A stretch of DNA of 64,000 nt from Armatimonadota bacterium (GTDB lineage Bacteria > Bacteroidota > Ignavibacteria > OLB7). The notes under the pieces were generated by a model. That model was given only the letters and a program-made list of their open reading frames with translations, searched no databases and had not been told where the DNA came from. This document shows, in pieces, positions 25,944 through 35,846 of this stretch (positions within the stretch are counted from its first letter, which is position 1; each line of letters opens with the position of its first letter). The translations under genes and the position numbers were made by a program. The stretch spans positions 1-64,000 of the forward strand of contig JADZEY010000087.1 in NCBI GenBank assembly GCA_020850315.1. Direction: 5' to 3'.

Positions 25944-28640
25944 TCATCCCCCCTTCGCTTTCTTCTGCAATTTCTCCAACTCCATCATTGCTTGCAGCGG
26001 GGTGATGGAGTACAAGTCCAGTTCTTGCAGCATGTGGCGAAGCTCTTCGGCGATTGGGTCGCTTGCGGGGGGCGGGGCCGAAAGCTCGAACAGTGAAACT
26101 TGCGGCGATGGCGCGGCGATTGCCCCGCTGTGGGCGCGCCGTGTGGTTGGGCCGTTCTGGGGCGGGCGGGTGTTGCCGTGAGCTTCAGCCGCCAACGCTG
26201 CTTCGGTTCCACCAATCGGTTTCTCCTCCGACGCGCTTTCTAACTGTGCCAAAATCTCCTTTGCCCGTTGCGTCACCTCTTCCGGCAGCCCCGCCATTTG
26301 CGCCACCTGAATACCGTAGGAGTGATCCGCCGAGCCCGGGGTGACTTTCCGCAGAAAGATCACTTGGTCGTCATGCTCGCGCACCTCCACTTTGTAGTTG
26401 CAGATATGTTGGAACCGTTCGGCCAGTGCGTTCAGTTCGTGGTAGTGGGTTGCGAACAAGGTTCGTGCGCCGATTCGTTCATGCAGATATTCGGTCATGG
26501 ACCATGCGATGGAGATGCCGTCGAAGGTGGAGGTTCCGCGGCCAACTTCATCCAACAGAATCAGGCTGCGGCGGGTGGCGTTGTTCAGGATGTTCGCCGC
26601 CTCGTGCATCTCCACAAGGAAAGTGCTTTCCCCCGCAGCAAGGTTATCCTGCGCCCCGACGCGGGTGAAAATTTTATCCACCACACCAATCTGTGCGCGT
26701 TCCGCCGGAACAAACGATCCAACTTGCGCCATCAGCACAATCAACCCGGTTTGGCGCAGATAGCTTGATTTGCCCGACATATTCGGACCGGTGATAATGG
26801 CGATCATATCGCCGTCGGTTTCCAGCAGTGTGTCGTTCGGGACGTAGCGTTCGCCGGGGGGAAGCAAGGTTTCCACAACGGGATGCCGCCCGCCAACAAT
26901 CTCCAGCACGGTTGTGTCATCCACCTGTGGCCGGGTGTATTCCCGCTCGCGCGCAACCCGGGCAAATCCAACAAAGCAATCCAGCATTGCCAGCAGCTGC
27001 GCGTTCCGCAGTATCGGCTCGCTGAACTCGGCGGTGTAGGTTTGTAGTTCGGCGAACAACTCCCGCTCCAGCGTGGCAATTTTTTCTTCGGCGTGCAGCA
27101 CCTTCTCCTCGTACTCTTTCAGTTCGGGGGTGATGTAGCGTTCGGCGTTGGCCAGCGTTTGCTTGCGGGTGTAGTCGTTCGGGACGCGGTCGCGGTTGGC
27201 GTTGCTGATCTCGATGTAGTAACCGAACACGTTGTTGAACCCCACCTTCAGCGACCCGATGTTGGTTCGTGCGCGCTCCCGTTCTTGCAGCCCTTCAATG
27301 TAGCTTTTGCCGCTGGCGCGAAGGTCCCGCAGCTCATCCAATTCTGGCGAGTAGCCGTTGCGGATTGCTCCGCCATCGTTCAGCGTGGCTGGGGGTTCGT
27401 CGGGAAGTGCGCGGGCAAGCCGTTCCACAAGCTCGGTGGGGTGATTCAGCCCACGGCCAATGGTGGAAAGCGTGGAAGAATTGCACCGCCCCAGAAGCTC
27501 CATCAGTCGCGGAAGCCGTTCCAGCGTCAGCCGGACGTTCCCCAGGTCGCGGGGGGTTGCGCGGGCGGTGGCAACGCGCGCCATCATCCGCTCAAGGTCG
27601 CTAACCGAACGGAGTTCTTTCTCCAGCTCGGCAGCGATTGCCGGATCATCGAACAGCGCCCCAACGGCGTTCAATCGTTTCTCAATCTGCTCGCGCGATT
27701 TCAGCGGGTGCACCATCCACCGTTTCAGCAGGCGGCCACCCATCGGGGTGGAGGTTCGGTCAATCACGGCCACCAGCGACCCGTGACGGCCACCGTCGTT
27801 GGTGGAGAAAAGGATTTCCAGATTCCGTTTGGTTGCCGGATCCAGCGCGATGTAGTCCCCGTGGGAGTAGTGGCTGATGCGGCGGATATGGCTAAGTCGG
27901 GCGCGCTGCGTTTCCATTAGGTAGTGCATCGCGCCGCCGGCGGCGATTGTTGCCAGCCGAAACTCCTCAATCCCAAACCCTTTCAGCGAGTGGGTTCCGA
28001 AATGTTCGCGCAGGCGTTCGCCGGCGTAGTGGTGGTCAAAGACCCACTCCTCCAGCTTGGTGATGCGTGGTTCGCTGCTGATTCGGCGGCTGCTGAACTG
28101 CTCCTTCTGCCCACGGCTCACAATGATTTCCGCAGGGCCGATTGACTCCAGAATTTCGTTCAGTTCGGAAAGGTGGTTTTCGGTTGCGGAGAACTCGCCG
28201 GTGGAGATGTCGCAGAAGGCAATGCCAACGTGGTCGCGTTCGATAAAGACCGATGCCAAGTAGTTGTTCCGCCCGGCTTCCAGAAGTTTTTCGTTCATGG
28301 CCACGCCCGGGGTCACAACCTCAATCACGTCGCGGCGGACGATTCCGCGCGCAAGTTTGGGGTCTTCCAGCTGTTCGCAGACGGCCACGCGGTATCCGGC
28401 TTTCACCAGTTTGGGGAGGTAGTTATCCAGTTGGTGGTAGGGGAATCCGGCAAGCGGGGTTTCTTCCTCGGCTCCGTTGTTTCGGCGCGTTAGGGTGATG
28501 CCGCAGACCCGCGCAGTGATCTTTGCGTCGTCCTCGAACGTCTCGTAGAAATCGCCCAATCGGAACAGCAGAACCGTGTCGGGATACTTGGCTTTGATTT
28601 GGTGATACTGCCGCATCAGCGGCGTGCGTTGCTTGCTCAT
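25944..28640 (-). CDS. mutS: DNA mismatch repair protein MutS
   Basis: An 898-residue protein of normal MutS length. The N-terminal mismatch-binding domain contains KYPDTVLLFRLGDFYETFED, holding the Phe and Glu (FYE) that read the mispair. The C-terminal ATPase has Walker A GPNMSGKSS near residue 620, Walker B LILLDEVGRGTSTFDG, and ATHYHELN. It recognises mismatches and small loops and recruits MutL. A perfect TATCTTTG promoter element lies about 20 bases upstream, giving a very short leader. The gene is separate from rsgA and the secreted protein upstream. Confidence 0.97.
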   Translation of the reverse strand: MSKQRTPLMRQYHQIKAKYPDTVLLFRLGDFYETFEDDAKITARVCGITLTRRNNGAEEETPLAGFPYHQLDNYLPKLVKAGYRVAVCEQLEDPKLARGIVRRDVIEVVTPGVAMNEKLLEAGRNNYLASVFIERDHVGIAFCDISTGEFSATENHLSELNEILESIGPAEIIVSRGQKEQFSSRRISSEPRITKLEEWVFDHHYAGERLREHFGTHSLKGFGIEEFRLATIAAGGAMHYLMETQRARLSHIRRISHYSHGDYIALDPATKRNLEILFSTNDGGRHGSLVAVIDRTSTPMGGRLLKRWMVHPLKSREQIEKRLNAVGALFDDPAIAAELEKELRSVSDLERMMARVATARATPRDLGNVRLTLERLPRLMELLGRCNSSTLSTIGRGLNHPTELVERLARALPDEPPATLNDGGAIRNGYSPELDELRDLRASGKSYIEGLQERERARTNIGSLKVGFNNVFGYYIEISNANRDRVPNDYTRKQTLANAERYITPELKEYEEKVLHAEEKIATLERELFAELQTYTAEFSEPILRNAQLLAMLDCFVGFARVAREREYTRPQVDDTTVLEIVGGRHPVVETLLPPGERYVPNDTLLETDGDMIAIITGPNMSGKSSYLRQTGLIVLMAQVGSFVPAERAQIGVVDKIFTRVGAQDNLAAGESTFLVEMHEAANILNNATRRSLILLDEVGRGTSTFDGISIAWSMTEYLHERIGARTLFATHYHELNALAERFQHICNYKVEVREHDDQVIFLRKVTPGSADHSYGIQVAQMAGLPEEVTQRAKEILAQLESASEEKPIGGTEAALAAEAHGNTRPPQNGPTTRRAHSGAIAAPSPQVSLFELSAPPPASDPIAEELRHMLQELDLYSITPLQAMMELEKLQKKAKGG

Positions 28641-28660
28641 GGCCTGGGTTTTTGGAACCC

Positions 28661-28668
28661 CAAAGATA
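28661..28668 (-). promoter_or_regulatory. Promoter -7 element of mutS (TATCTTTG)
   Basis: On the minus strand TATCTTTG is an exact TAnnTTTG match, the element used by the Bacteroidota primary sigma factor. Transcription would start near 28655, about 15 bases before the ATG at 28640. A clear -33 TTTG is not visible. Confidence 0.6.
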
Positions 28669-28776
28669 CAACGCCGATCTGTGTGGGAACGGAGGAGGAG
28701 TGTGATAAAAAAATGTAGAAGGGAGTAGAAAACAATTCACGTAGAGGAAGGGGGTGATATGGCTTCCCGTGGCGGG

Positions 28777-29277
28777 TTATTCCAGCCGCAATGTTCCGTG
28801 CCGGACGGAGTATTGTTGGGTTCCGGCTTGGCTCCCCGTCAGCACCACTTTCCGGTTGGCGATGGCTACGTGGGTTGCCACTGTTTCCGGCTGAAGTTTC
28901 CGCCCGCTACATCTCCAAGCCATGATCTGCCAGCGTTCTTCCCCTCCATTGTTCCGCAGGACGTACAGCCGTTGCTCCCATCCGCTGCCGCCGTATTCCC
29001 ACGTCACCAACGCAGCTGCGTCGGGGTTGCGGTCACCATCAAGATCACCGAAGATGATCGGGTAGTTTTCATCAAAAAAATAGACGGTGCGGTTGTTGCG
29101 CACTTGATCCTTGGCGCGGTCAAGTTCCAGCAGCCGCCGAATGGATTGCTCCATCGTAAACGTATCCAGCGGCGCGATTGATTGCGGTGATTGCGGCACG
29201 GCGGTGGGCCACGCAAGGCCAACAGCAGAAAGCAGAACGATAGCCGCAGCAGCAGAAAGGCAAAGTCGTGAGTTCAT
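28777..29277 (-). CDS. Small secreted protein with FG-GAP-like segment
   Basis: A 166-residue protein. A signal peptide (MNSRLCLSAAAAIVLLSAVG, cleavage near LAWPTA) is followed by a helical stretch and then IIFGDLDGDRNPDAAALVTW, which resembles an FG-GAP/VCBS calcium-binding strand-loop. Only one such unit is present, so a propeller is not formed by this protein alone. Function is unknown. It lies between rsgA and mutS on the same strand. Confidence 0.7.
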   Translation of the reverse strand: MNSRLCLSAAAAIVLLSAVGLAWPTAVPQSPQSIAPLDTFTMEQSIRRLLELDRAKDQVRNNRTVYFFDENYPIIFGDLDGDRNPDAAALVTWEYGGSGWEQRLYVLRNNGGEERWQIMAWRCSGRKLQPETVATHVAIANRKVVLTGSQAGTQQYSVRHGTLRLE

Positions 29278-29386
29278 ACAATGGCAGAAGGTTAGTTGCA
29301 GGATTGTGCGCTTGGCGGTCGCTTGGTATCACATACCAGCAAGTGGTTTATCAGGAAGAAAAGTCGTGGCGGGGCAGGCGTTCGTG

Positions 29387-30463
29387 CTACCGGAGTGAGT
29401 CAAAAATGGAGAGATAGCTGGCGTAGCGTCCGGGGTCAATCAGCCCTGACTCCACGGCCTTGCGGACGGCACAGTTCGGTTCGTGGGTGTGGGTGCAGGG
29501 AAGGTAGCGGCAGTTGCGCAGATGCTCCAGAAATTCGGTGAAATATCCATCTAATTCTTCCGGCTGAAGGTCCCAGATACCGAACTCACGAATTCCCGGC
29601 GTATCAATCAACCGCCCCCCGGTTGGTAGCAGATGTAGCACCGAGTCCACGGTGGTGTGCACCCCACGGCGGTCGTTGTGGCGGACTTCGGCGGTGCGGC
29701 GAAGTTCGTTGCCAAGCAGCCTGTTCATCACGGTAGATTTCCCAACCCCCGATTGCCCGGCAAGCACTGCGGTGTTCCCCGCTATCAGTTCTTGCAGCTT
29801 CTCCATCCCCTCTCCGCTCTGTGCACTGATGCTCAACACCGGGTAGCCAAGCGTGAGATAGACCGCTACTTCATCGGCAAGGATTTCGCGAATCTCTGGG
29901 TTGGCGGTGTCAATTTTGTTCACCACAACCACCGGGCGCAGCTTCCCCAGAAGGGCCGCAACGATAAAGCGATCAATGATTGTTCGTCGGAAGTCGGGGC
30001 GGTCGGCGGCCACAATGCAAAGCAACAGATCGGCGTTGGCGGCAATCACCTGTTCGATGCCGCGCTCCCCTGCCCCCTTCCGCCCCAACCAGGTGGCACG
30101 CTCGGCAACGTGAAGGATCACTCCTTCGGTGTCGTTCATCGGCTGTATCTGCACACGGTCGCCAATCGCCACCAATGTAGTGTTGGGGTTGTCGGTGGTG
30201 ATCCCCCGCTTTGTGCGGCAAACGAATGTCCTGCCCGAATCCCGCAGCTGCACGTGGTAGTGGCCGCTCCGCACCTGGATAACTTCCCCATGCTCCCCTT
30301 CTGCCGTTTGGCTGGTGATTGTTATCTCCTTGGGGCGCATTGCCTCATGTCCGGTTCCAACATGTTCATCGTCGGCATCAACGTTGCGTTGGCGTTTGCG
30401 TTCGCCTTTCACCCAGTCGCGATGCGGGCGGTTGCTCTGGCGGGTGCGGCGTTGGGAAGGCAT
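29387..30463 (-). CDS. rsgA: Ribosome small subunit-dependent GTPase RsgA (YjeQ)
   Basis: A 358-residue circularly permuted GTPase that helps mature the 30S subunit. The N-terminal OB fold follows a basic tail (RQSNRPHRDWVKGERKRQRN). The GTPase motifs come in the permuted order: G4 VVVNKID, G5 ISAQSGEG, G1 GQSGVGKST, G3 DTPG. The zinc-binding tail is CRYLPCTHTHEPNC. ATG 30463 is used because basic N-terminal tails occur in related RsgA proteins; an internal Met (MRPKEITI) is an alternative start. Confidence 0.95.
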   Translation of the reverse strand: MPSQRRTRQSNRPHRDWVKGERKRQRNVDADDEHVGTGHEAMRPKEITITSQTAEGEHGEVIQVRSGHYHVQLRDSGRTFVCRTKRGITTDNPNTTLVAIGDRVQIQPMNDTEGVILHVAERATWLGRKGAGERGIEQVIAANADLLLCIVAADRPDFRRTIIDRFIVAALLGKLRPVVVVNKIDTANPEIREILADEVAVYLTLGYPVLSISAQSGEGMEKLQELIAGNTAVLAGQSGVGKSTVMNRLLGNELRRTAEVRHNDRRGVHTTVDSVLHLLPTGGRLIDTPGIREFGIWDLQPEELDGYFTEFLEHLRNCRYLPCTHTHEPNCAVRKAVESGLIDPGRYASYLSIFDSLR

Positions 30464-30556
30464 AGGTGTGTGTGTGTGTCGGATCCAAATGGATAGATGC
30501 TTCGGCTGGCAATATACCTCCGTATCTGGAGGTAGCGTGAGCGGATGGCAACGCGA

Positions 30557-30594
30557 AGAAGCCTAACTGTGTTGATTCAGTTAGGCTTCTTTTG
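30557..30594 (-). terminator. Terminator hairpin downstream of susD
   Basis: A 13-bp stem AGAAGCCTAACTG (30557-30569) / CAGTTAGGCTTCT (30578-30590) with an 8-base loop stands between the susD stop and rsgA. Both neighbours are leftward, so it most likely ends the susCD transcript, though the better T run is on the plus strand. Confidence 0.65.
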
Positions 30595-30642
30595 TGGCCC
30601 GCGTGCCACCCGTTCGGTTGTTGCAATGATGGTAAGAGCTTT

Positions 30643-32022
30643 TTACGGCCCCACCAACGTGCTGACCAACGCATCGGCATCGGCCGGCGTGTTCGGGTTG
30701 GCGTTCTTTTCGCTTTGCGGATAGATCCAACGCTTGGGAACCCGCGATTCCGGCAGCGTTCCGGTGCGGCGCATGTCGTGGTAGGCTTGCCCTTCCAGGA
30801 ACAGCTCCATGTACTTCTGCTTCAACACTTCGGCAATGGTTGCCGTTGCGTCGCTGGAGCTAAAGTCCGCAAGACCCGCTGCCGTGCGGATTTTGTTTAG
30901 CTCGGTCACGGCAGTCCCAACGCTTCCCACGCGGGCTTCGCACTCGGCAATAATCAGCGTGTTCTCCTCGAAGGAGATCATCGGGAACTCATCGGCATAC
31001 TGGCCATATTTTCGTAGGCTGGAAGCCTTTGTTGGGTCTTGCTCATCGGCAGTGGCGTTTGCTTGGCCATGGGCGGCAAGCCCCACAAAATTGCCATCGG
31101 CATTTGGCGTGAAGTACTCGGCACGGCGTGTGTCGTTGCTGTCGGCGGCCAACAAGTTCATCAGCGTTTTTTCCACAACAATTGGCTGCTCGCCTGGGAT
31201 ACCTTCGGTCAGTGACCAGTGGCCCCAGGGTGAGTACTCACCAACGATATCAGTGTAGATGGCAAACAGGTTCCCGTCGGCGGCTGCAATGCCTTGTTTG
31301 GCTTCGGCAAGCGATTCGGCGTATTTCTTGACGTGCAAGAAGTAGCGGGCCTTCAGCGAGTGACAGACGGCAGTCCACCTGGCACCGTCACCACCAAAAT
31401 TCAGATCCTGGCCAAGTCCACCGGCCTTCGCAAAATGCCCCAACGCTTCGCTCAGCAAGGCTTGCACCTTATCGTAAGCGGCGGCTTGGGTGACAAATGG
31501 AGATGGATCAAGCCCGTTGATCTCGATCGGAATTGAGCCGTACATCGCAGCAAGCTCGCCGAACACCAGCGCCTTCAATGCTTTGGCAATGCCCAACGCT
31601 GCTTGGTTTTCCCCTTCGGAACCCAAGTTCACTTCGGGGGCATACTTCAGGATGTCGTTGGCGATGCGCACGGCGCGGTAGCCGTTCAGCCAGTTGTCGT
31701 CGCTTGGGCCGTCTTCGGATTGGACGTAATCGTTCCAAGCCACCGGTTGCGGGCGGGCCAAGCCAGACCCGCACATCTGCCAAGTCCAGATGCTGTTCAC
31801 CCGCGAACGGTCGCCGGAGTAGAAGTCCCCGGTGATGCTTTGCAAGCCCACCAGCAACCCTAGCACACCATCCTTTGATTTCAGTTTTGCTTCGTTAATG
31901 CCGTTGGGATCCTCGTTGATGGCTTCATCAATGGTGCAACCACCAATCCCGGCCACCATCGCCAGCAGAAAGGCTCCGCCGATGATGCCTGCTATCCTCT
32001 GTTTTATCTGTGTGTGTTTCAT
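30643..32022 (-). CDS. SusD/RagB-like outer-membrane nutrient-binding lipoprotein
   Basis: A 459-residue lipoprotein; lipobox GIGGC follows the signal peptide. The early segment TIDEAINEDPNGINEA and the repeated helical hairpins (NDYVQSEDGPSDDNWLNGYRAV, AAYDKVQALLSEALGHFAKA) fit the SusD tetratricopeptide fold, as does the C-terminal MELFLEGQAYHDMRRTG, a common SusD ending. It caps a TonB-dependent transporter and hands over glycans or peptides. The gap to the upstream susC gene is only 15 bases. The substrate cannot be told, because no glycoside hydrolase or peptidase gene is adjacent. Confidence 0.92.
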   Translation of the reverse strand: MKHTQIKQRIAGIIGGAFLLAMVAGIGGCTIDEAINEDPNGINEAKLKSKDGVLGLLVGLQSITGDFYSGDRSRVNSIWTWQMCGSGLARPQPVAWNDYVQSEDGPSDDNWLNGYRAVRIANDILKYAPEVNLGSEGENQAALGIAKALKALVFGELAAMYGSIPIEINGLDPSPFVTQAAAYDKVQALLSEALGHFAKAGGLGQDLNFGGDGARWTAVCHSLKARYFLHVKKYAESLAEAKQGIAAADGNLFAIYTDIVGEYSPWGHWSLTEGIPGEQPIVVEKTLMNLLAADSNDTRRAEYFTPNADGNFVGLAAHGQANATADEQDPTKASSLRKYGQYADEFPMISFEENTLIIAECEARVGSVGTAVTELNKIRTAAGLADFSSSDATATIAEVLKQKYMELFLEGQAYHDMRRTGTLPESRVPKRWIYPQSEKNANPNTPADADALVSTLVGP

Positions 32023-32037
32023 GGTTGCCTCAATGGG

Positions 32038-35000
32038 TTAGTAAGTAAGCGACAGGTTGAACCGGAGCGAGCGCGTTTGCGGCAGCGTGAAGTAATCGAA
32101 CCCACGCCCTTCGGCTTGCTGGAAGTTGTTGACTTCGGGATCGTAGCCGCTGTAGTCGCTGATGGTCAGCAGGTTGCGGATTGCCACGCCGATGGTTGCT
32201 TGGCTGATTGGAATGCCCCAATCGGGCAGCCCATCGAACGTGTACTCGGCATGGACTTCGCGCAGCTTGATGTACGACCCGTCTTCCATGTGCGCTTCGT
32301 CGGCACCTTCCAGGAAGCTGTTGGCATACTGGCGGTAGTAGGCTTTGCGTGTGATCTGGAAGGTGGAGTCGGACCTGGTGATATCCATCACTTTGTCGCC
32401 ACGGTCGTTCACCCACAGCTCATCGCGGTCTTTGGTGTCGCCATGCGTGCCGAAGTTGTAGAGCGCGCCGCGTGTTCCGTTCCACACATCTTGCCCGAAT
32501 GAGGCATCGAACAAGAACCCGAAACTGAGGTTTTTGAACAAGGTGAAATCACTGCTCCAAGAAACCTGGAAATCAGGGTCGGTGTAGCCAACAATCTGAA
32601 GCTCGGGGTCAATCAACGGCGCGCCCTTGTACGGGTTCCCGAAGAAGTCCTCGGCGGTGTCAAGATTGCCGTTTTTGTCGGTGTAGATGTCGCCGGAATA
32701 GACGCGGTTTCCGTTGATGTCGCGCAGCCATGCGGTGGCACGCATTGCCCCCAGCGGCTTCCCTTCTACCCCGATATTGACTGCCCCAGTGAACCCACCT
32801 TCCAACTGCACAAATTCAGCCCCCGTAAGTTTGGTTACTTGGTTCCGATTGCGGGAATAGTTGATGTTAGTAGTCCACGTGAAATCCTCCGTCCGGACTG
32901 GGACCGCGCTCAGGCCAATCTCAATCCCTTCGTTCCACATCTCGGCACTGTTCCGCAGCTGTTGGTCAAATCCGGAGGAACCGGGAACCGGCGTGTACAG
33001 GATCATGTTGGTGATGTCGCTGTGATAGAAAGTGGCTTCCAGGCCGATCATGTCGTTCAAGAAACCAAGATCAATGCCGAATTCATATTCCGTGTTCCGT
33101 TCCGGCTCGATGTTAGTGTTGCCGGTGGTGACAAACGCTGTGTAATCGCCGGGGCCTTGTTTGATACCGATCTGCCCGTCGCGTCCGGCCGATGTTTGGC
33201 GGCTCCACGGCTCGGGAAATCCTTGCGTGTTGTACAGCACGTTGGTGGCATATGCCCCCGGAAGCGATGGCGATCCGGCTGCGCCATAGGATCCACGCAG
33301 CCGCAGGTTGCTGATAATGTCCTTTGTCCCTTCCATAAAGGACTCATCCGAAAGCGTGTAAGCAAGGCTGGCTTTGGGATAGGTATGGAATTGCTTGGAG
33401 GTTCCGAACGTCGAGCTTCCGTCGCGGCGGATTGCCAGCGTCAGGCTAAGGCGATCCATCAAGGTTGCCGTTGCTTGCGCGAACAATCCAACCGTTTTCG
33501 ACTCGGCTGTTGACGATTCGGCATCAATGCTGGCACCGGCTTTCACTTCATCAAAGAAGGAGAGCGTTTGGATGGATTTGCTTACATCGCTGGTCCCTTT
33601 TCCCCACAGTATCTGGCTTCCCAGGGTCAGTTCCACCAACAGATCATCGGTGAACTTGTAGTCCAAGTTCGCGGTCATGTCAAGGTTGATGTTGCTGGTG
33701 GAGAAATTGAAATGCCGGATTTGCCCCAGCCGCCCATCGCTTGCCGCGCTTCCCACAGCAAGACGTTCAAGGTTACGGTGATCGTAGCGGTCAACCCCCA
33801 ACACACCACCCAAGTTCAGCCAATCGAACATGTCAATGGAGACCTTGGAGCTGTGGATAAACCGGTTGATGTTGGTGTTGAACTTGTTGTTGTATTGGGT
33901 CCAGATTGGGTTGTCGTACGCCGCATAACGGCGTTGCGTGCCATCTGGCTCCAAGTAGTCTAGGTTGTTGAATGCTGGCGTAGTACGCAGCCCACCCAAC
34001 AGAATACCGGCGGTGTTGCTTCCGTTTTGCGGAAGGTCGTTATCAATCTGGATGTAGTTCGTGTTGGATTGCAGCGTGACGTTCGGCAGAATTTCCGTGC
34101 CGATATTCATCCGCACGCTTTTGCGGTCAAGTTCGGAGCCAACCACAAAGCCTTCTTGATCGAGCCAGGTGCCGGAGATCAAGTAGTTGGTTAGCCCCGC
34201 CCCGCCCGACACCGAAAGGGAGGATTCCCACGATTCGCCAGTGCGGAAGACATCGCTGCTGTGGTCGAACGTTGGTGTGCCATCGGCCAGTTTCGCGCCG
34301 TAGGATTGCGAGCTTCCTGGGGTTCCTGGTTCACCATTTGCCCCCGGCTTGTAGGGGGTTGTTTGGCCGTAGATACGTTGCAGCGGAACCTCTCCAACTT
34401 TGTTGTCGGATTGATAGGATGTGGAAAGCGTCACCTTCGGTTTGTCGCCGATTGCTTTCCCTTTTTTTGTGGTGATAACTACCACGCCGTTGGCCGCCAA
34501 CGACCCGTAAATGGCCGCTGCCGATGCCCCTTTCAGAATCTCCATGGACTCAATGTCGCTGGGGTTGATGTCCACCGCACGGTTGCTAAGTTGGACGTTC
34601 CCACCTTGGAACAGATCGCCTTGTTGGGAGCTGTTATCAATCACCACTCCATCCACCACATACAGCGGTTCGGAGCTGCCGGAGATTGTTTTGCGGCCAC
34701 GAATGGTGACGTAGGTTCCCGCGCCCGGAACGCCGTTGGTGCGGGTGACGGTAACGCCACTAACCCGCCCGGAAATTGCGTCAATCGCGCTGGGTGTCAC
34801 CGCACGCGCCACTTGCTCACCTTCCACCGAACCGATTGCGTTCCCCAATTTTTTCCGTTCGGTTGCGCCGCTTAGGCCAACCACCACAATCTCATTTTGC
34901 TGCAACGCAACGCCACGCAAACTGAAACTGAGGTCGGCGGTTTCCCCCGACTTCACCTCGGCTGCTTTGGCCATTTTGGTGTAGCCGATTGCGCGTGCTT

Positions 35001-35295
35001 CCACGCTGACTTTCCCGGATGGGACGTTGCGGATGGTGAATTTTCCGTTGCGGTCGGTGATGGCACCGATCTTCTGGCCAACCACCTGGACGGTTGCGCC
35101 GGTTACCGGACTTTTGGTATCGGCATCGCTAACCGTACCCTGGATTGTTCCGGTGTTTTGGGCCTGAAGCCCAGTTGCTGCAAGGAACAGCAGCGCGGCA
35201 ACGCCTACTGCGCGCCGGACGCTTGTTGTCCTATGAACGTTAGTGGCCACCGTGGTCACCTTCGTCGAACTGCACAATGTTCGCCGATAGCTCAT
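32038..35295 (-). CDS. SusC/RagA-type TonB-dependent outer-membrane transporter
   Basis: A 1085-residue barrel. After the signal peptide (ending LFLAATGLQAQ) comes the carboxypeptidase-regulatory-like domain (GTIQGTVSDADTKSPVTGAT), then the plug (DAISGRVSGVTVTRTNGVPG, and MEILKGASAAAIYGSLAANG) and about 800 residues of barrel ending in SLRFNLSLTY, whose terminal aromatic is the usual sorting signal. It imports large nutrients with energy from TonB. ATG 35295 is chosen because GAGGAG lies 6 bases upstream; the in-frame extension to 35379 has no signal character. It is cotranscribed with susD. Confidence 0.94.
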   Translation of the reverse strand: MSYRRTLCSSTKVTTVATNVHRTTSVRRAVGVAALLFLAATGLQAQNTGTIQGTVSDADTKSPVTGATVQVVGQKIGAITDRNGKFTIRNVPSGKVSVEARAIGYTKMAKAAEVKSGETADLSFSLRGVALQQNEIVVVGLSGATERKKLGNAIGSVEGEQVARAVTPSAIDAISGRVSGVTVTRTNGVPGAGTYVTIRGRKTISGSSEPLYVVDGVVIDNSSQQGDLFQGGNVQLSNRAVDINPSDIESMEILKGASAAAIYGSLAANGVVVITTKKGKAIGDKPKVTLSTSYQSDNKVGEVPLQRIYGQTTPYKPGANGEPGTPGSSQSYGAKLADGTPTFDHSSDVFRTGESWESSLSVSGGAGLTNYLISGTWLDQEGFVVGSELDRKSVRMNIGTEILPNVTLQSNTNYIQIDNDLPQNGSNTAGILLGGLRTTPAFNNLDYLEPDGTQRRYAAYDNPIWTQYNNKFNTNINRFIHSSKVSIDMFDWLNLGGVLGVDRYDHRNLERLAVGSAASDGRLGQIRHFNFSTSNINLDMTANLDYKFTDDLLVELTLGSQILWGKGTSDVSKSIQTLSFFDEVKAGASIDAESSTAESKTVGLFAQATATLMDRLSLTLAIRRDGSSTFGTSKQFHTYPKASLAYTLSDESFMEGTKDIISNLRLRGSYGAAGSPSLPGAYATNVLYNTQGFPEPWSRQTSAGRDGQIGIKQGPGDYTAFVTTGNTNIEPERNTEYEFGIDLGFLNDMIGLEATFYHSDITNMILYTPVPGSSGFDQQLRNSAEMWNEGIEIGLSAVPVRTEDFTWTTNINYSRNRNQVTKLTGAEFVQLEGGFTGAVNIGVEGKPLGAMRATAWLRDINGNRVYSGDIYTDKNGNLDTAEDFFGNPYKGAPLIDPELQIVGYTDPDFQVSWSSDFTLFKNLSFGFLFDASFGQDVWNGTRGALYNFGTHGDTKDRDELWVNDRGDKVMDITRSDSTFQITRKAYYRQYANSFLEGADEAHMEDGSYIKLREVHAEYTFDGLPDWGIPISQATIGVAIRNLLTISDYSGYDPEVNNFQQAEGRGFDYFTLPQTRSLRFNLSLTY

Positions 35296-35846
35296 GAGGT
35301 ACTCCTCTGTTAAGTTTTTGGAAAACGGGATTGATGTATATCTGTTGAGACCAGCATTCGTCATGCAAAAAGCATTCACCCCGCCACGGCAGGCAACGCC
35401 GTGTGCGTGTGGTGCAAAAGGTCTCGCGGTTGGGAACTACAGGATTAGCCGATTACCCTCCTTTGGTCAACGTGGTTGATAGCTGCCCAAACGGGCAACA
35501 GGAAGCGCGACAGATGCAGACAATGGAAGAGAACGAAGCAGAGAGAGAGAGAAGGCAAGTACCAGCAAAACAGTTGATGTGGGCTGTGTTGCAAGAATGC
35601 CAAGACGTTGCGGCCGGGTGCGGCCATAACGTGGAAGAAATGCAAGGTGAAAAAAAGAAGGCACTGAAGTTCAGATCACTCCTCCCTTTTTTCAGTATCG
35701 GCAGAATGGCAGATACCATCTGAGTTGGCTTGCCATCTGCTGCTGCGAAAGTAATACCATGCCCCCGCAAAACCAAGAGGGAAAAACAAAGGATATGGCA
35801 GAAATGAAAAAGAAATCGCGGTTGCGCTGTTCAGATTGTGCGCGGT
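35296..35846. other. Long intergenic region upstream of susC
   Basis: These 551 bases separate two leftward genes. The minus strand has TACTTTCG at 35753-35746, one mismatch from TAnnTTTG, with CTTG 20 bases further upstream, so a promoter about 450 bases before susC is possible. A GCAGAT/ATCTGC hairpin follows. The short open frames here lack protein character. The middle part is purine/pyrimidine biased and I cannot assign it. Confidence 0.5.
35746..35777 (-). promoter_or_regulatory. Candidate promoter for the susCD transcript
   Basis: On the minus strand CTTG (35777-35774), a 20-base spacer, and TACTTTCG (35753-35746) resemble the Bacteroidota -33/-7 arrangement. If used, the leader before susC would be about 440 bases. 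Confidence 0.35.

Noticed and set aside
26268-27920. Plus-strand open frames opposite mutS
   Set aside because: MutS motifs are fully conserved on the minus strand; the plus translations show no known features.
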